Assembly: GCF_029960645.1 (NCBI RefSeq)
Contig: NZ_JASBQY010000016.1
Coordinates: 39,440 to 103,439 of the forward strand
DNA length: 64,000 nucleotides
From: Arthrobacter sp. AL12
Lineage (GTDB): Bacteria; Actinomycetota; Actinomycetes; Actinomycetales; Micrococcaceae
Reading direction: 5' to 3'
Part shown: piece by piece, positions 27,948 to 36,832 of the stretch
How the letters are laid out: each line of letters opens with the position of its first letter
Numbering within the stretch: the stretch's first letter is position 1
Translations under genes and position numbers: made by a program
The notes under the pieces: generated by a model
What the model saw: the letters and a program-made list of their open reading frames with translations, nothing else
The model's database searches: none
Told to the model about the DNA's origin: nothing

Positions 27948-27976
27948 ATTACCGGATCCATTGGCCGGTAATGCTA
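27948..27976 (-). promoter_or_regulatory. pdxS promoter region with 8-bp dyad
   Basis: ATTACCGG (27948-27955) and CCGGTAAT (27965-27972) are perfect inverted arms 9 nt apart. TAGCAT and TAGTAT, read on the minus strand just above (27971-27984), are candidate -10 boxes. The dyad would lie at the transcript start, about 90 nt before the GTG, as an operator or leader hairpin. Confidence 0.4.
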
Positions 27977-28043
27977 ATACTAGTCCCCCGCCGCGCCCGG
28001 CTGAATTCCGGTTACAGCCGCTGGCAGGGCCGGAGCTGCGCGC

Positions 28044-28682
28044 TCAGGCGGCCTGTCCGGTCGCGGTGCCCTCGGTCTCCTCAAGCGACTGGCGGCGCAC
28101 GGTCATGATCCGTTGGATGATCGTCACCAGGCTCGCGGCGGCGAGGAGGCACAGCGTTCCAAAAAGCACGACGGTGGGCAGTCCGATACCCGTGAGGCCG
28201 GTGACCACCAGAACCGAGACCAGCCGCTCGGCACGCTCGGCAAGGCCCACATTTGCCTGGAAACCCAGGGACTCGGCCTTCGCCCGGGCGTAGGAGACCA
28301 CCATTCCCAGGACCAGGCAGATGACGGCGGCGATCGCGATGGGGGTGTCCGCTCCTCCGGTGAAGAACCAGACCGCGACGCCGGCGAACAGGGCACCGTC
28401 CGCTATCCGGTCCAGGGTGGAATCCAGGAAGTTGCCCCAGCGGCCTCCGCCCTTGTGCATCCGTGCCATGATGCCGTCGATGACGTCGGAGAAGATGAAC
28501 GCGGTGATGAAGAGTGTGCCCCACAGGAGCTCGCCCAGCGGGTAGAACACCAGGGCGCCGATCACCACGCCGAGCGTCCCGACGATGGTGACGGCGTCCG
28601 GGGAGACGCCGATCCGCAGCAGCCAGCGGGCAAGCGGGGAGAACAGCGCGGTGAAGAAACCGCGCGCGTGCCTATTCAGCAT
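28044..28682 (-). CDS. pgsA: CDP-alcohol phosphatidyltransferase, phosphatidylinositol-phosphate synthase type
   Basis: 212 residues from the ATG at 28682, inside the last codons of the HIT gene (11-bp overlap). The CDP-alcohol transferase signature D-x2-DG-x2-AR-x8-G-x3-D-x3-D is intact in SDVIDGIMARMHKGG followed by RWGNFLDSTLD. About six membrane helices. In this actinobacterial neighbourhood (thrS-HIT-pgsA) the enzyme makes archetidyl/phosphatidylinositol phosphate for PIM precursors. The acyltransferase and PimA genes that often follow are absent here. Confidence 0.9.
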   Translation of the reverse strand: MLNRHARGFFTALFSPLARWLLRIGVSPDAVTIVGTLGVVIGALVFYPLGELLWGTLFITAFIFSDVIDGIMARMHKGGGRWGNFLDSTLDRIADGALFAGVAVWFFTGGADTPIAIAAVICLVLGMVVSYARAKAESLGFQANVGLAERAERLVSVLVVTGLTGIGLPTVVLFGTLCLLAAASLVTIIQRIMTVRRQSLEETEGTATGQAA

Positions 28683-29295
28683 CCGTCGCCCCGGCAGAGT
28701 CCGTCCCCGCGTCGTTGGCCTGGGGCCAGGCCTCCGCCACCTGCTGGCGGACCTCGCCGAGGGTCTGGGTGATGGCCTTGGTCTGGGCGATGATCGGGAA
28801 GAAGTTCCCGTCCCCGCCCCAGCGCGGCACCACATGCTGGTGCAGGTGCCCGGCGATCCCGGCGCCGCCGGTCACCCCCTGGTTCATCCCGAGGTTGAAG
28901 CCGGTGGGGTTGGCGACCTTGCGCAGCACGCGCATGGCCGTCTGCGTCAGCTCGGCGAATTCGGCGGTTTCCTCCACGGTCAGGTCCGTGTAGTCGGGGA
29001 TGTGCCGGTACGGGCAGACCAGCAGGTGGCCCGGGTTGTACGGGAAGAGGTTCAGCACGACGTAGCTGGTCCGTCCGCGGTGGACAATCAGGGAATCGTC
29101 ATCCTCGCGTTCCGGCGCCACGCAGAACGGGCAGTCGTCCACATTCTTGAACTGGTGCTGCCCGCCCTTGATGTACGCCATCCGGTGCGGGGTCCACAGG
29201 CGCTGGAACGCGTCCGGCACCCCGGCCAGGCCAAAGTCGTCGGTCACGCCGGCGTCCCCCGGATACTCCGGAGCGGCCCCTGTGGTTTCCTGCAT
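28672..29295 (-). CDS. HIT-family nucleotide phosphorylase/hydrolase
   Basis: 207 residues with the histidine triad in IAGHLHQHVVPRW, a CPFC zinc-binding-like motif in NVDDCPFCVAPERE, and LFPYNPGHLLVCPYRHI. It corresponds to the HIT protein encoded beside pgsA in mycobacteria, where the homologue is an AP4A phosphorylase; the activity here is inferred. Located between thrS (20-bp gap) and pgsA (overlap), hence in one operon. Confidence 0.88.
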   Translation of the reverse strand: MQETTGAAPEYPGDAGVTDDFGLAGVPDAFQRLWTPHRMAYIKGGQHQFKNVDDCPFCVAPEREDDDSLIVHRGRTSYVVLNLFPYNPGHLLVCPYRHIPDYTDLTVEETAEFAELTQTAMRVLRKVANPTGFNLGMNQGVTGGAGIAGHLHQHVVPRWGGDGNFFPIIAQTKAITQTLGEVRQQVAEAWPQANDAGTDSAGATDAE

Positions 29296-29315
29296 GCCTG
29301 GTTCTTCCCTGTCCG

Positions 29316-31325
29316 CTAGCTGGTCCGGTTGCGGACGGCGTCGACGATCCGCTGCACGGCCTCGGCCACCGGCACGCCGTTGTCCTGGCTGCCGTCACGG
29401 AAGCGGAAGGACACGGCGCCGGCTTCGGCGTCGTCCCCGCCGGCGATCAGCACGAACGGGATCTTGTCCTTGCTGGCGGTGCGGATCTTCTTCGGGAAAC
29501 GGTCCGAGGACATGTCCACCTCGGCGCGGATGCCCGCGGCCTTGAGCTGGTCCACGACGTCGAACATGTAGTCGTTGAAGGCCTCGGCCACCGGGATGCC
29601 GGCCACCTGCACGGGAGCCAGCCAGGCCGGGAAGGCGCCGGCGTAGTGCTCGGTGAGGACACCCATGAACCGTTCGACGGAGCCGAACAGGGCGCGGTGG
29701 ATCATCACCGGGCGCTGGCGGGTGCCGTCGGCGGCCTGGAACTCGAGTTCGAAGCGCTCGGGCAGGTTGAAATCCAGCTGGATCGTGGACATCTGCCAGG
29801 TCCGGCCGAGGGCGTCCTTGGCCTGGACGGAGATCTTGGGGCCGTAGAACGCCGCTCCGCCCGGATCCGGAATGAGCTCCAGGCCTGAGGCTTCGGCCAC
29901 CTCGGCGAGGGTGCGGGTGGCTTCGTCCCAGGCGGCGTCGTCGCCCACGAACTTGTCCGGGTTCTTGGTGGAGAGTTCCAGGTAGAAGTCGTCCAGGCCG
30001 TAGTCCTTGAGCAGGCCCAGCACGAAGTTCAGCGTGGAGGTGAGCTCGTCCTTCATCTGCTCCCGGGTGCAGTAGATGTGGGCGTCGTCCTGGGTCATGC
30101 CGCGCACCCGGGTGAGGCCGTGCACGACGCCGGACTTCTCGTAGCGGTAGACGGAGCCGAACTCGAAGAGCCGCAGCGGCAGTTCACGGTAGGACCGTCC
30201 GCGGGAGCGGAAGATCAGGTTGTGCATGGGGCAGTTCATCGGCTTCAGGTAGTAGTCCTGGCCGGGCTTGCGCACGGTGCCGTCCTCGTTCAGTTCCGCG
30301 TCGATGTGCATCGCCGGGAACATGCCCTCCTTGTACCAGTCCAGGTGGCCGGAGACCTCGTAGAGGTGGCCTTTGGTGATGTGCGGGGTGTAGACGAAGT
30401 CGTAGCCGGCGTCGACGTGGCGCTGGCGGGAGTAGTCCTCCATGGCCTTGCGGATGATGCCGCCCTTGGGGTGGAACACCGGGAGGCCGGAGCCCAGCTC
30501 GTCCGGGAAGGAAAACAGGTCCAGCTCGGCGCCGAGCTTGCGGTGGTCGCGGCGTTCGGCCTCGGCGATGCGCTCCTGGTAGGCCTTCAGGGCGTCCTTC
30601 GTGGGCCAGGCGGTGCCGTAAATGCGCTGCAGCTGCTGGTTGTTCTGGTTGCCGAGCCAGTAGGCGGCCGAGGACCGGGTCAGGGCGAAGGCGTTGGAGA
30701 TCAGCTTCGTGTTGGGCAGGTGCGGGCCGCGGCACAGGTCGCACCAGATGCTGTCCCCGCCCTTGCGGTCCACGTTCTCGTAGATGGTGATGTCGCCGGC
30801 GCCGACCTCGACGCTGACGCCTTCGCCCGCGTCGGCGGCGTTGTTTTTCTTGCCCAGCAGTTCGAGCTTGTACGGCTCGTCCTTCATCGCCTCGCGGGCC
30901 TCATCCTCGGTGACCACGCGGCGGACGAACTTCTGGTTCTGGTTGATGATCTTCTGCATCATCTTTTCCAGGGTCTTCAGGTCTTCCGGCGTGAACGGCT
31001 CCTCGACGTCGAAGTCGAAGTAAAAGCCGTCGGTGATGTAGGGGCCGATGCCCAGCTTGGCGTCGGGGCGCAGCTGCTGCACAGCCTGGGCCATGACGTG
31101 GGCGGCGGAGTGGCGCAGGACGTTGAGCCCGTCCGGGGAGTCGATGGTGACGCCCTCGATCGTGGCATCCTCGGGCAGCGGCTGGTCCAGGTCCTTCAGC
31201 TCGCCGTTGATGCGGGCCACAACGACGTCGCGGCGCTCAAAAAAGAGTTCCGCGCCGGTGGTCCCGGTAGTCACCTTGGTCTCTTCGCCATCGACGAGAA
31301 GGGTGATCTGCTGGACATCTGACAC
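29316..31325 (-). CDS. thrS: Threonyl-tRNA synthetase
   Basis: 669 residues in the standard order: TGS domain (1-65), editing domain with [14 protein letters not shown] and [12 protein letters not shown], class II catalytic core with [20 protein letters not shown] (zinc-ligand Cys) and [14 protein letters not shown], and C-terminal anticodon-binding domain. The start is a GTG at 31325 with GGAG 6 nt upstream. No T-box leader is visible in the short upstream region. It heads the thrS-HIT-pgsA operon. Confidence 0.96.
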   Translation of the reverse strand: MSDVQQITLLVDGEETKVTTGTTGAELFFERRDVVVARINGELKDLDQPLPEDATIEGVTIDSPDGLNVLRHSAAHVMAQAVQQLRPDAKLGIGPYITDGFYFDFDVEEPFTPEDLKTLEKMMQKIINQNQKFVRRVVTEDEAREAMKDEPYKLELLGKKNNAADAGEGVSVEVGAGDITIYENVDRKGGDSIWCDLCRGPHLPNTKLISNAFALTRSSAAYWLGNQNNQQLQRIYGTAWPTKDALKAYQERIAEAERRDHRKLGAELDLFSFPDELGSGLPVFHPKGGIIRKAMEDYSRQRHVDAGYDFVYTPHITKGHLYEVSGHLDWYKEGMFPAMHIDAELNEDGTVRKPGQDYYLKPMNCPMHNLIFRSRGRSYRELPLRLFEFGSVYRYEKSGVVHGLTRVRGMTQDDAHIYCTREQMKDELTSTLNFVLGLLKDYGLDDFYLELSTKNPDKFVGDDAAWDEATRTLAEVAEASGLELIPDPGGAAFYGPKISVQAKDALGRTWQMSTIQLDFNLPERFELEFQAADGTRQRPVMIHRALFGSVERFMGVLTEHYAGAFPAWLAPVQVAGIPVAEAFNDYMFDVVDQLKAAGIRAEVDMSSDRFPKKIRTASKDKIPFVLIAGGDDAEAGAVSFRFRDGSQDNGVPVAEAVQRIVDAVRNRTS

Positions 31326-31432
31326 GGGTGTCTCCTATTCAAAGTTTTAGGCTTCGTAGCTTGTGGCGTACGGGGACCACAGCCAGCCTCGTCCATGCTA
31401 TCGGTTTCTGAACAGGCCAACCAACGCGCCAC

Positions 31433-34400
31433 TCAGCCTCCCAGCCCGGTAATGGCAAGGTTCCGGCTGATGCCGTCCAGCGGGCCGGGCGGCTCGGGTT
31501 CCCGGTGCTCCGGGATCCCGGAAGCCGGGACCGGGAACGGCAGGGTCTCGGTGCGGCTCAGGTCCCAGGCCATGCTGGCGCTGATGCTGATCCCCCTCGG
31601 CCCGGTCCGCCGGGTGGTTCCCCGGATCAGCAGCAGCCGGGTGCCGAACAGCAGCGGCCCGGCCAGCTCCTGGGCTTCATGGAAGAAGACGGAGTCCACG
31701 CAGCCCGTGCCGTCGTCGATGCTGATGAACACCACGCGGCGCCCTCCACGCATGGGCGGGGTCTGGGTGGCGACGCGGACCCCGGCGACCAGCACCTCGG
31801 TGCCGTTGCGCAGTCCCAGCAGCTGGTCCGCGGTGGTGACGCCGAGCCTGTTCAGCAGCGGCCGGTGGCTGGCCATCAGGTGGTCGCTGACATCCACCGC
31901 CATCAGATCCAGCTCGGCCCGGACAGTATCCACCAGTGTGGGCGCTGGCAGGCCGGCCTTGAGGTTTTTCAGCTCGACATCCCCCAGCGGCAGCGAAAGC
32001 TGCCCCTCGATCACGTCGATGCCTTTGCGCTGGGGCCTGCTTTGAAGGGTCTGCAGATGCTGCACCAGGTCCGCGCGGTTGGCCGTCCCGCCGGCGGCCC
32101 GGTGCAGGGAGTCGAAGGCCCCCAACTGGGCCAGCCGCTGGATGCTGGGTTTGCTCAGGCGGGACCTGGCCCGCAGGTCCGCGAGCGAGTCATAGGGCTG
32201 TCCCGCGACAATCCTTTTCAGCTCGGTTCCGGAGAGACCGTAGATGCCGTTCAGGCTCAGCCGGATGCCCAGCTTGCCGCGGTCCGGGCCGGTGGCCACG
32301 CGTTCCACCCGGTATTCCGCCTGGCTGCGGTTGATGTCCAGGGGCAGGATGGGGATCCCCAGCCGGCGGGCCTCGGCCACCAGGAGCCGCTTGGGGTACA
32401 TGCCCGGATCGTGTTCCCACAACCCGGCGAGGAAGGCCTCCGGGTGATGGGTCTTGAGCCAGGCTGACTGGTAGGTGGGCACGGCAAAGGCGGCGCCGTG
32501 GGCTTTGCAGAAGCCGAAGCTGCCGAAGGCCTTGAGCGTCCCCCAGACCTTGTCCACCACTTGGGGGCTGTACCCCCGCGAGCGGGCCTCCTTCCGGAAG
32601 AATTCCTCCACCTTGCCTTCCAGGACCTCGTTGCCGAGGGCGCGGCGGAATTCGTCGGCCCGCGCCAGCCCGCAGCCGGTCATGACATCAAAAGTTTTCA
32701 GGATCTGCTCATGGAACACCGTGACGCCGTGCGTTTCCTTCAGGACCGGCTTGAGGTCCGGGTGCGGATAGACCTCTGGCGCGAAGCCGTGCCGGTGTTC
32801 CAGGAAGGGCCGGACCATGTCCGATTTCATCGGGCCGGGCCGGAACAGGGAGATGTCGATGATGAGGTCGTTGAACTCCCGGGGGGCGAGTTTGCCGATG
32901 AGCTCCCGCTGTCCGGGCGATTCGATCTGGAAGCAGCCCAGGGTGTGGGTGCTGCGGATCAGCTCATAGGTGGGTTCGTCGTCGAGCGGCACGGCGTTGA
33001 GGTTGATCTTCCCGTCCGGGGAGATGTAGTCCGGGCCGGTCCCGTCCGGCCCCGGCGGGTGGGCGCCGGCGGCCACCACCTCGGCCTTGGAGGGATGCAG
33101 GCGGATCACCTCGCGGACGGCGAAGGCCATGGCGCTTTGCATCCGGACGCCGAGGACATCGAGCTTGAGCATGCCCATCGGGTCCATGTCGTGCTTGTCG
33201 AACTGGCTCATCGGCAGGCCCAGTCCGCTGGGCTGCACGGGCGTACGGTCCAGCAGGGTGGCATCCCCCAGGATCACCCCGCAGGGGTGCATGGAGATGT
33301 GGCGCGGCAGCCGGTCCAGCCGTTCGGTGAGGTCAACCAGCAGGTCCAACTGCTGGTTCTCGCTGAAATCGCGCTGCCCCACACGGCCGGCGAATTCCTT
33401 CAGCTCGGGCTTCTCCTCGAGGGCCTCGCGGAAGTTCCGGGCCGAGAAACGCCACAGCTGCTTGGCGATGTCCCCGATCTCGCCCTCCTCCATGCCCAGG
33501 GCCAGGCCGGCGTCGCGCACGGCACCGCGGGCGCGGTAGCCGTTTTGCATGCTCATCAGCGTGACGCGTTCGGAGCCGAAGCGCTCAAAAATCCTCCGGT
33601 ACACGTTGTGCCGTTCGGCGCTTTCGACGTCGATGTCGATGTCCGGCAGGGTGGCGCGGTCCCGGGAGAGGAAGCGTTCGAAGATCAGGTCGTGCTCCAG
33701 CGGGTTTACCTGGCTGACGTCGATCAGGTAGTTGACCAGGCTGGAGGCCCCCGAGCCGCGGGCCGCCGCCCGGACTCCCATGTCCAGGATCATCCGGGAA
33801 ACCTCGGCCACGGTCAGGAAATAGGCGGCGAAGCCCAGGCTGTCAATGATCCGCAGCTCGTGCCCCAGCCGCGAGCGCAGTTCCTCGGCGGGTTTGCCGG
33901 TGATCCCCGGGAACCGCTTGCTGATCCCTGCCTCACAGCGCTGGGTGAGCTCCACCAGGGCGTCCCCGGCGATTCCGATGACCGAGGCTTCCGGCACCAC
34001 GGGCTGTTTCCATCCCATGTCCGCCACCGGATCGATCCGGCAGCGGTCCGCGAGCGCCTCTGTCTGGGCCATCAGGTTCTTGAGGTCCGCGGCGCCGTAC
34101 CCGGCGGCGTGCATGATCTCCTTGCCCAACTGGAGCATCTGTGCCGCGGATTTGAGCCAGCCCTGCCCGTTGGGCTGGAGTTGCGGGGCGGCGGAGAGTT
34201 CGGGCAGCGATTTGAGGGTCCGGGCGGAGTCCAGCACGTCGGCGGTGGCCGCCCCGTCCTCGGCGACATACCGCACGGCGTTGCTCAGCACGGCCGGAAC
34301 GCCGTGTTCGGCGGCGAGCTTGAGCATCCGCACTGCGTGCGCGGTGCTGAACGGTTCCCCGGGCGGGCTGAGCTGGCTGACCACCTCGGCGGCGACGGTT

Positions 34401-34933
34401 CCGGGCGGCATGGCATCGAGCCAGCGTTTGAACAGGGTACGGGGGCGCAGGTAGCGCCTGCCCCCCATGGCGCGTCCGACGTCGGAGTCCGGGCCGATCA
34501 GAACGGTCAGCACCGGCTTGAGGGTTTCCGGGTGCAAGGTGCGGGAAGCCAGCTCGGCCCGGGTCACGGCGACGGGCACCGCTCCCCCGGCCTTGCCCGT
34601 GGTGCGGGCATGGCCATCGGAGATCAGCCGGCAGAGCGCGCGGTAGCCGGCGCCGTTGTTGTTCCCGTGGGCCAGCACGATGACTCGGCCCCCCACCTGG
34701 GTGCGGAGGTCGCCGTCGTCGTCAAAGACCGCAAGGTCCACCCCGACGATCGGATCCAGCCCCGCGGCCATGCAGGCCAACAGGTGTTTGACCGTCCCGT
34801 AGAGGCCGTCGCGGTCCGTGCAGGCGAGCGCCGTCGCCCCGTCCCCGGCCGCGGCGGCGGCCAGCTCCTCCGGCCAGGAGACCCCGTAGTGGGCGCTAAA
34901 GGCGGTGGAGACATGGAGATGGGTGAAGCTCAT
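31433..34933 (-). CDS. dnaE2: Error-prone DNA polymerase DnaE2 (ImuC)
   Basis: 1166 residues. An N-terminal PHP domain begins FTHLHVSTAFSAHYGVSW; the catalytic acidic motif PDIDIDVESAERHNV is at about residues 426-440, with GSGASSLVNYLIDVSQVNPL just before. The thumb/fingers region includes HISMHPCGVIL, and the C-terminus has the OB domain. Family role: SOS-induced mutagenic translesion synthesis together with ImuA' and ImuB. It is preceded with a 4-bp overlap by a DUF6504 gene whose promoter carries a LexA box. No imuA or imuB is in the window. Confidence 0.93.
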   Translation of the reverse strand: MSFTHLHVSTAFSAHYGVSWPEELAAAAAGDGATALACTDRDGLYGTVKHLLACMAAGLDPIVGVDLAVFDDDGDLRTQVGGRVIVLAHGNNNGAGYRALCRLISDGHARTTGKAGGAVPVAVTRAELASRTLHPETLKPVLTVLIGPDSDVGRAMGGRRYLRPRTLFKRWLDAMPPGTVAAEVVSQLSPPGEPFSTAHAVRMLKLAAEHGVPAVLSNAVRYVAEDGAATADVLDSARTLKSLPELSAAPQLQPNGQGWLKSAAQMLQLGKEIMHAAGYGAADLKNLMAQTEALADRCRIDPVADMGWKQPVVPEASVIGIAGDALVELTQRCEAGISKRFPGITGKPAEELRSRLGHELRIIDSLGFAAYFLTVAEVSRMILDMGVRAAARGSGASSLVNYLIDVSQVNPLEHDLIFERFLSRDRATLPDIDIDVESAERHNVYRRIFERFGSERVTLMSMQNGYRARGAVRDAGLALGMEEGEIGDIAKQLWRFSARNFREALEEKPELKEFAGRVGQRDFSENQQLDLLVDLTERLDRLPRHISMHPCGVILGDATLLDRTPVQPSGLGLPMSQFDKHDMDPMGMLKLDVLGVRMQSAMAFAVREVIRLHPSKAEVVAAGAHPPGPDGTGPDYISPDGKINLNAVPLDDEPTYELIRSTHTLGCFQIESPGQRELIGKLAPREFNDLIIDISLFRPGPMKSDMVRPFLEHRHGFAPEVYPHPDLKPVLKETHGVTVFHEQILKTFDVMTGCGLARADEFRRALGNEVLEGKVEEFFRKEARSRGYSPQVVDKVWGTLKAFGSFGFCKAHGAAFAVPTYQSAWLKTHHPEAFLAGLWEHDPGMYPKRLLVAEARRLGIPILPLDINRSQAEYRVERVATGPDRGKLGIRLSLNGIYGLSGTELKRIVAGQPYDSLADLRARSRLSKPSIQRLAQLGAFDSLHRAAGGTANRADLVQHLQTLQSRPQRKGIDVIEGQLSLPLGDVELKNLKAGLPAPTLVDTVRAELDLMAVDVSDHLMASHRPLLNRLGVTTADQLLGLRNGTEVLVAGVRVATQTPPMRGGRRVVFISIDDGTGCVDSVFFHEAQELAGPLLFGTRLLLIRGTTRRTGPRGISISASMAWDLSRTETLPFPVPASGIPEHREPEPPGPLDGISRNLAITGLGG

Positions 34934-35262
34934 GCCGATTCTGGCTTCCGGACGGGGAGCAGGCCATCGTGGATCCGCAGCAGGCGCCAGCGTCCGCTGC
35001 CCACGTGCCGGGTCAGGTCAAGGGTGAGGCTGTCCGGCTCGGCGGAATCTGTCCGGCGCACCTGGACCCGCCAAATCTCATGATCCACCAGGCCGGGACC
35101 GCTGCCCAAGGGTGCGCGCTGCTCTTCCGCCCACCACTGGCGCCGCCCGTACCAGCGCACCGGTTCCGCGCAGACGGTGTAGTGGCGGCCTGCCCAGTCA
35201 AGTTCCAGGGGCTGGCCGGAGGGTGCGCAGACGACATCCACCGACTCGCTGAACATGCCCAT
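34930..35262 (-). CDS. DUF6504-like protein coupled to dnaE2
   Basis: 110 residues, rich in Trp and Arg (AEPVRWYGRRQWWAEEQR; DHEIWRVQVRR). It resembles the small DUF6504 proteins encoded beside imuB/dnaE2 in actinobacteria; its biochemical role is unknown. The ATG has GGGAGG upstream, and the gene overlaps the dnaE2 start, so it is the first gene of the SOS-controlled pair. Confidence 0.7.
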   Translation of the reverse strand: MGMFSESVDVVCAPSGQPLELDWAGRHYTVCAEPVRWYGRRQWWAEEQRAPLGSGPGLVDHEIWRVQVRRTDSAEPDSLTLDLTRHVGSGRWRLLRIHDGLLPVRKPESA

Positions 35263-35309
35263 CGCCCCTCCCGGACCACACCGGCTGTACTAAACCAGCC
35301 AGTAACTAT

Positions 35310-35325
35310 TCGAACACATATTCGA
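35310..35325 (-). promoter_or_regulatory. LexA (SOS) box upstream of the DUF6504-dnaE2 operon
   Basis: The 16-mer at 35310-35325 is TCGAAC-ACAT-ATTCGA, which matches the actinobacterial LexA consensus TCGAAC-N4-GTTCGA with one mismatch. It lies about 50 bp upstream of the DUF6504 start, overlapping the likely -35/-10 region, and 82 bp upstream of the divergent gene at 35407. Confidence 0.8.
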
Positions 35326-35406
35326 ACAACTCCAGTCTACGACGGTGCCGGGGCAAAACCTAGATCAGGGGTGGACGGACGCAGGCACAGGTAGCAGGAT
35401 TGAGCC

Positions 35407-35793
35407 ATGAGCTCCCATAACGCACTTCTCAAGCAGGTAAGCATCGCCGCCGAGGACAAGTCCTTGGTGGCGAAGTTCGATATAGACGGAAATATCCCCG
35501 GTCAGGGCGCGTACGTTGTGGGGCTGGTGGCAGCAACCCCGGATCACTCCCATCAGCGACGAATGGGGATCGAGTTCATGAACGGGGAGGCCGTGTCCTT
35601 CTACTGCTTCAGCCACGACGGCACGGAAGAGAACTTTGACCTCATGGGTGTGGAGCACTCCGGCAACACCATTACCGGGCACTTTCCGATCAGCACCATC
35701 ATGGGCCTGGCCAAGGGCCACCTCATGACGGCGTTCAGCGACTGCGACGGCCGCGACTACCAGGCGAACGTCCCGGTGGAGGAATCCCTCTAG
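35407..35793 (+). CDS. Hypothetical protein, 128 aa, divergent from the SOS operon
   Basis: No family recognised. It is small, soluble and acidic-neutral without membrane segments, starting MSSHNALLKQVSIAAED and containing a QGAYVVGLVAATPDHSHQRR stretch; predicted mixed alpha/beta. Typical codon use. The ATG has GCAGGA upstream at 35395-35400. It shares its upstream region with the LexA box, so LexA control is possible but unproven. Confidence 0.7.
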   Translation: MSSHNALLKQVSIAAEDKSLVAKFDIDGNIPGQGAYVVGLVAATPDHSHQRRMGIEFMNGEAVSFYCFSHDGTEENFDLMGVEHSGNTITGHFPISTIMGLAKGHLMTAFSDCDGRDYQANVPVEESL

Positions 35794-35803
35794 GCTCCCG
35801 GGC

Positions 35804-36124
35804 CTAGGAGCTGGCTTTGTAGACTTCCAGTTCGAGCGTGATGAAGGCGTCGATCATGGCCCGGTAGGTCTTTTCAACGAGTTCGACGTCGATGTCCTTC
35901 TGTTCCGCCGTGGCGCGGACGTGTTCGATTACCCGTTCCACGCGGCCGGGGGCACGGACCTCGGCGCTATCGGACTTGAGGGTTCCGGCGATCCGGATCA
36001 GGCGCTCGCGGCGTCCGATCAGCGACACGATCTGCTCGTCCACCTCGTCAACAGCCACCCGCACGGCGGCGAGCTGTTCCCGGTCGGCCTTGGCAGCTTT
36101 ATCGTTTTCGTGAAGTGTGGACAT
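35804..36124 (-). CDS. Chorismate mutase, AroQ (type II) monofunctional
   Basis: 106 residues, all-helical. The AroQ pattern is visible: VRVAVDEVDEQIVSLIGRRE (with the R-x-x-D-x-I-D-like first helix), the catalytic LKSDSAEVRAPGRVERV region with its Arg, and the terminal helix. It converts chorismate to prephenate for Phe/Tyr synthesis. Convergent with the preceding hypothetical gene. A TACTGT -10-like hexamer 7 nt before the ATG suggests a leaderless message. Confidence 0.85.
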   Translation of the reverse strand: MSTLHENDKAAKADREQLAAVRVAVDEVDEQIVSLIGRRERLIRIAGTLKSDSAEVRAPGRVERVIEHVRATAEQKDIDVELVEKTYRAMIDAFITLELEVYKASS

Positions 36125-36832
36125 GTCAATGACAGTATCCGAAAGATGCAGCCACGAGTCGATTTATTTTCACAGGGTGTACGCCCTGCTGACGCCTCCC
36201 GTCGCTTCCATGTCGACGCCCTGGGCTGGCCCGTGCCCGGGAATCCGGGGCGACGCCCTCTCCATCCAGGCAACAACACCCCTGCACGGAAGGGCTTCAG
36301 CCGAAGGCGCCAATTGTGACCTAGGGCACTATGACCCTATTGGGCTGATCGACTGCGCCGCTACCGTGGCTTGGAGCACACGGCGGCACGCTTTTCGAGC
36401 CGGTGTGCGGTGGGCTACGAACTGGAGGGGTGCCGCGTCTCTTCGGCGGCACCCCGCAGCTTCCTCACCATCCGTCCTGCCACGACGTGCTGTCCGGCCT
36501 GCTGGCGGTTTGGCACTGCGCCAGCCGGGTCCAGGGCACGCCACTACGGCGGGCGGCTCAGCTGGAGAGCAGAGCGGTCGAGGTCGCGTCCGCCAGGTGC
36601 GGTATCAGAGTCGCGGCATCGAGAGTTGCGGCATCGTCCGCCGTGGAAGCCGTGAACGCCGCCCGCGGCGAGCTGCTGCGGTTGTGCGGCGTCCATTCGG
36701 CGTCCGGCGCAGGCCGATGCCCGGATCGACTCGTTTCCGCCGGCAGGGGCTCCAAGGCATCGCAGGCATGTTGTCCACATCAGCTTCGGCCCGGGACCGG
36801 AATCACCGGCCGGCAGCGGGCATAATGGGCAT
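36125..36832. other. 708-bp region without a supported gene
   Basis: Open frames exist on both strands (longest 245 codons), but all are Arg/Pro-rich or mutually overlapping, and none shows recognisable domains or an RBS. Two overlapping frames around 36400-36720 have about 80% G+C third positions on opposite strands, so coding strand cannot be decided. A near-palindrome CAGGGTGTACGCCCTG lies at 36173-36188. It may contain a decayed gene. Confidence 0.4.
36821..36832 (+). promoter_or_regulatory. Leaderless promoter -10 of the SRAP gene
   Basis: CATAAT at 36821-36826 stands 6 nt before the ATG at 36833, leaving no room for a Shine-Dalgarno. No LexA box was seen near it. Confidence 0.45.

Noticed and set aside
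31326..31432. T-box leader upstream of thrS
   Set aside because: Region is only about 100 bp, and no T-box sequence or stem I/antiterminator was seen; actinobacterial thrS is not usually T-box controlled.
32498..35083. 861-codon open frame opposite dnaE2
   Set aside because: Complement of a conserved polymerase gene in high-GC DNA; sequence is Gly/Val/His/Gln-rich with no domain and no RBS.
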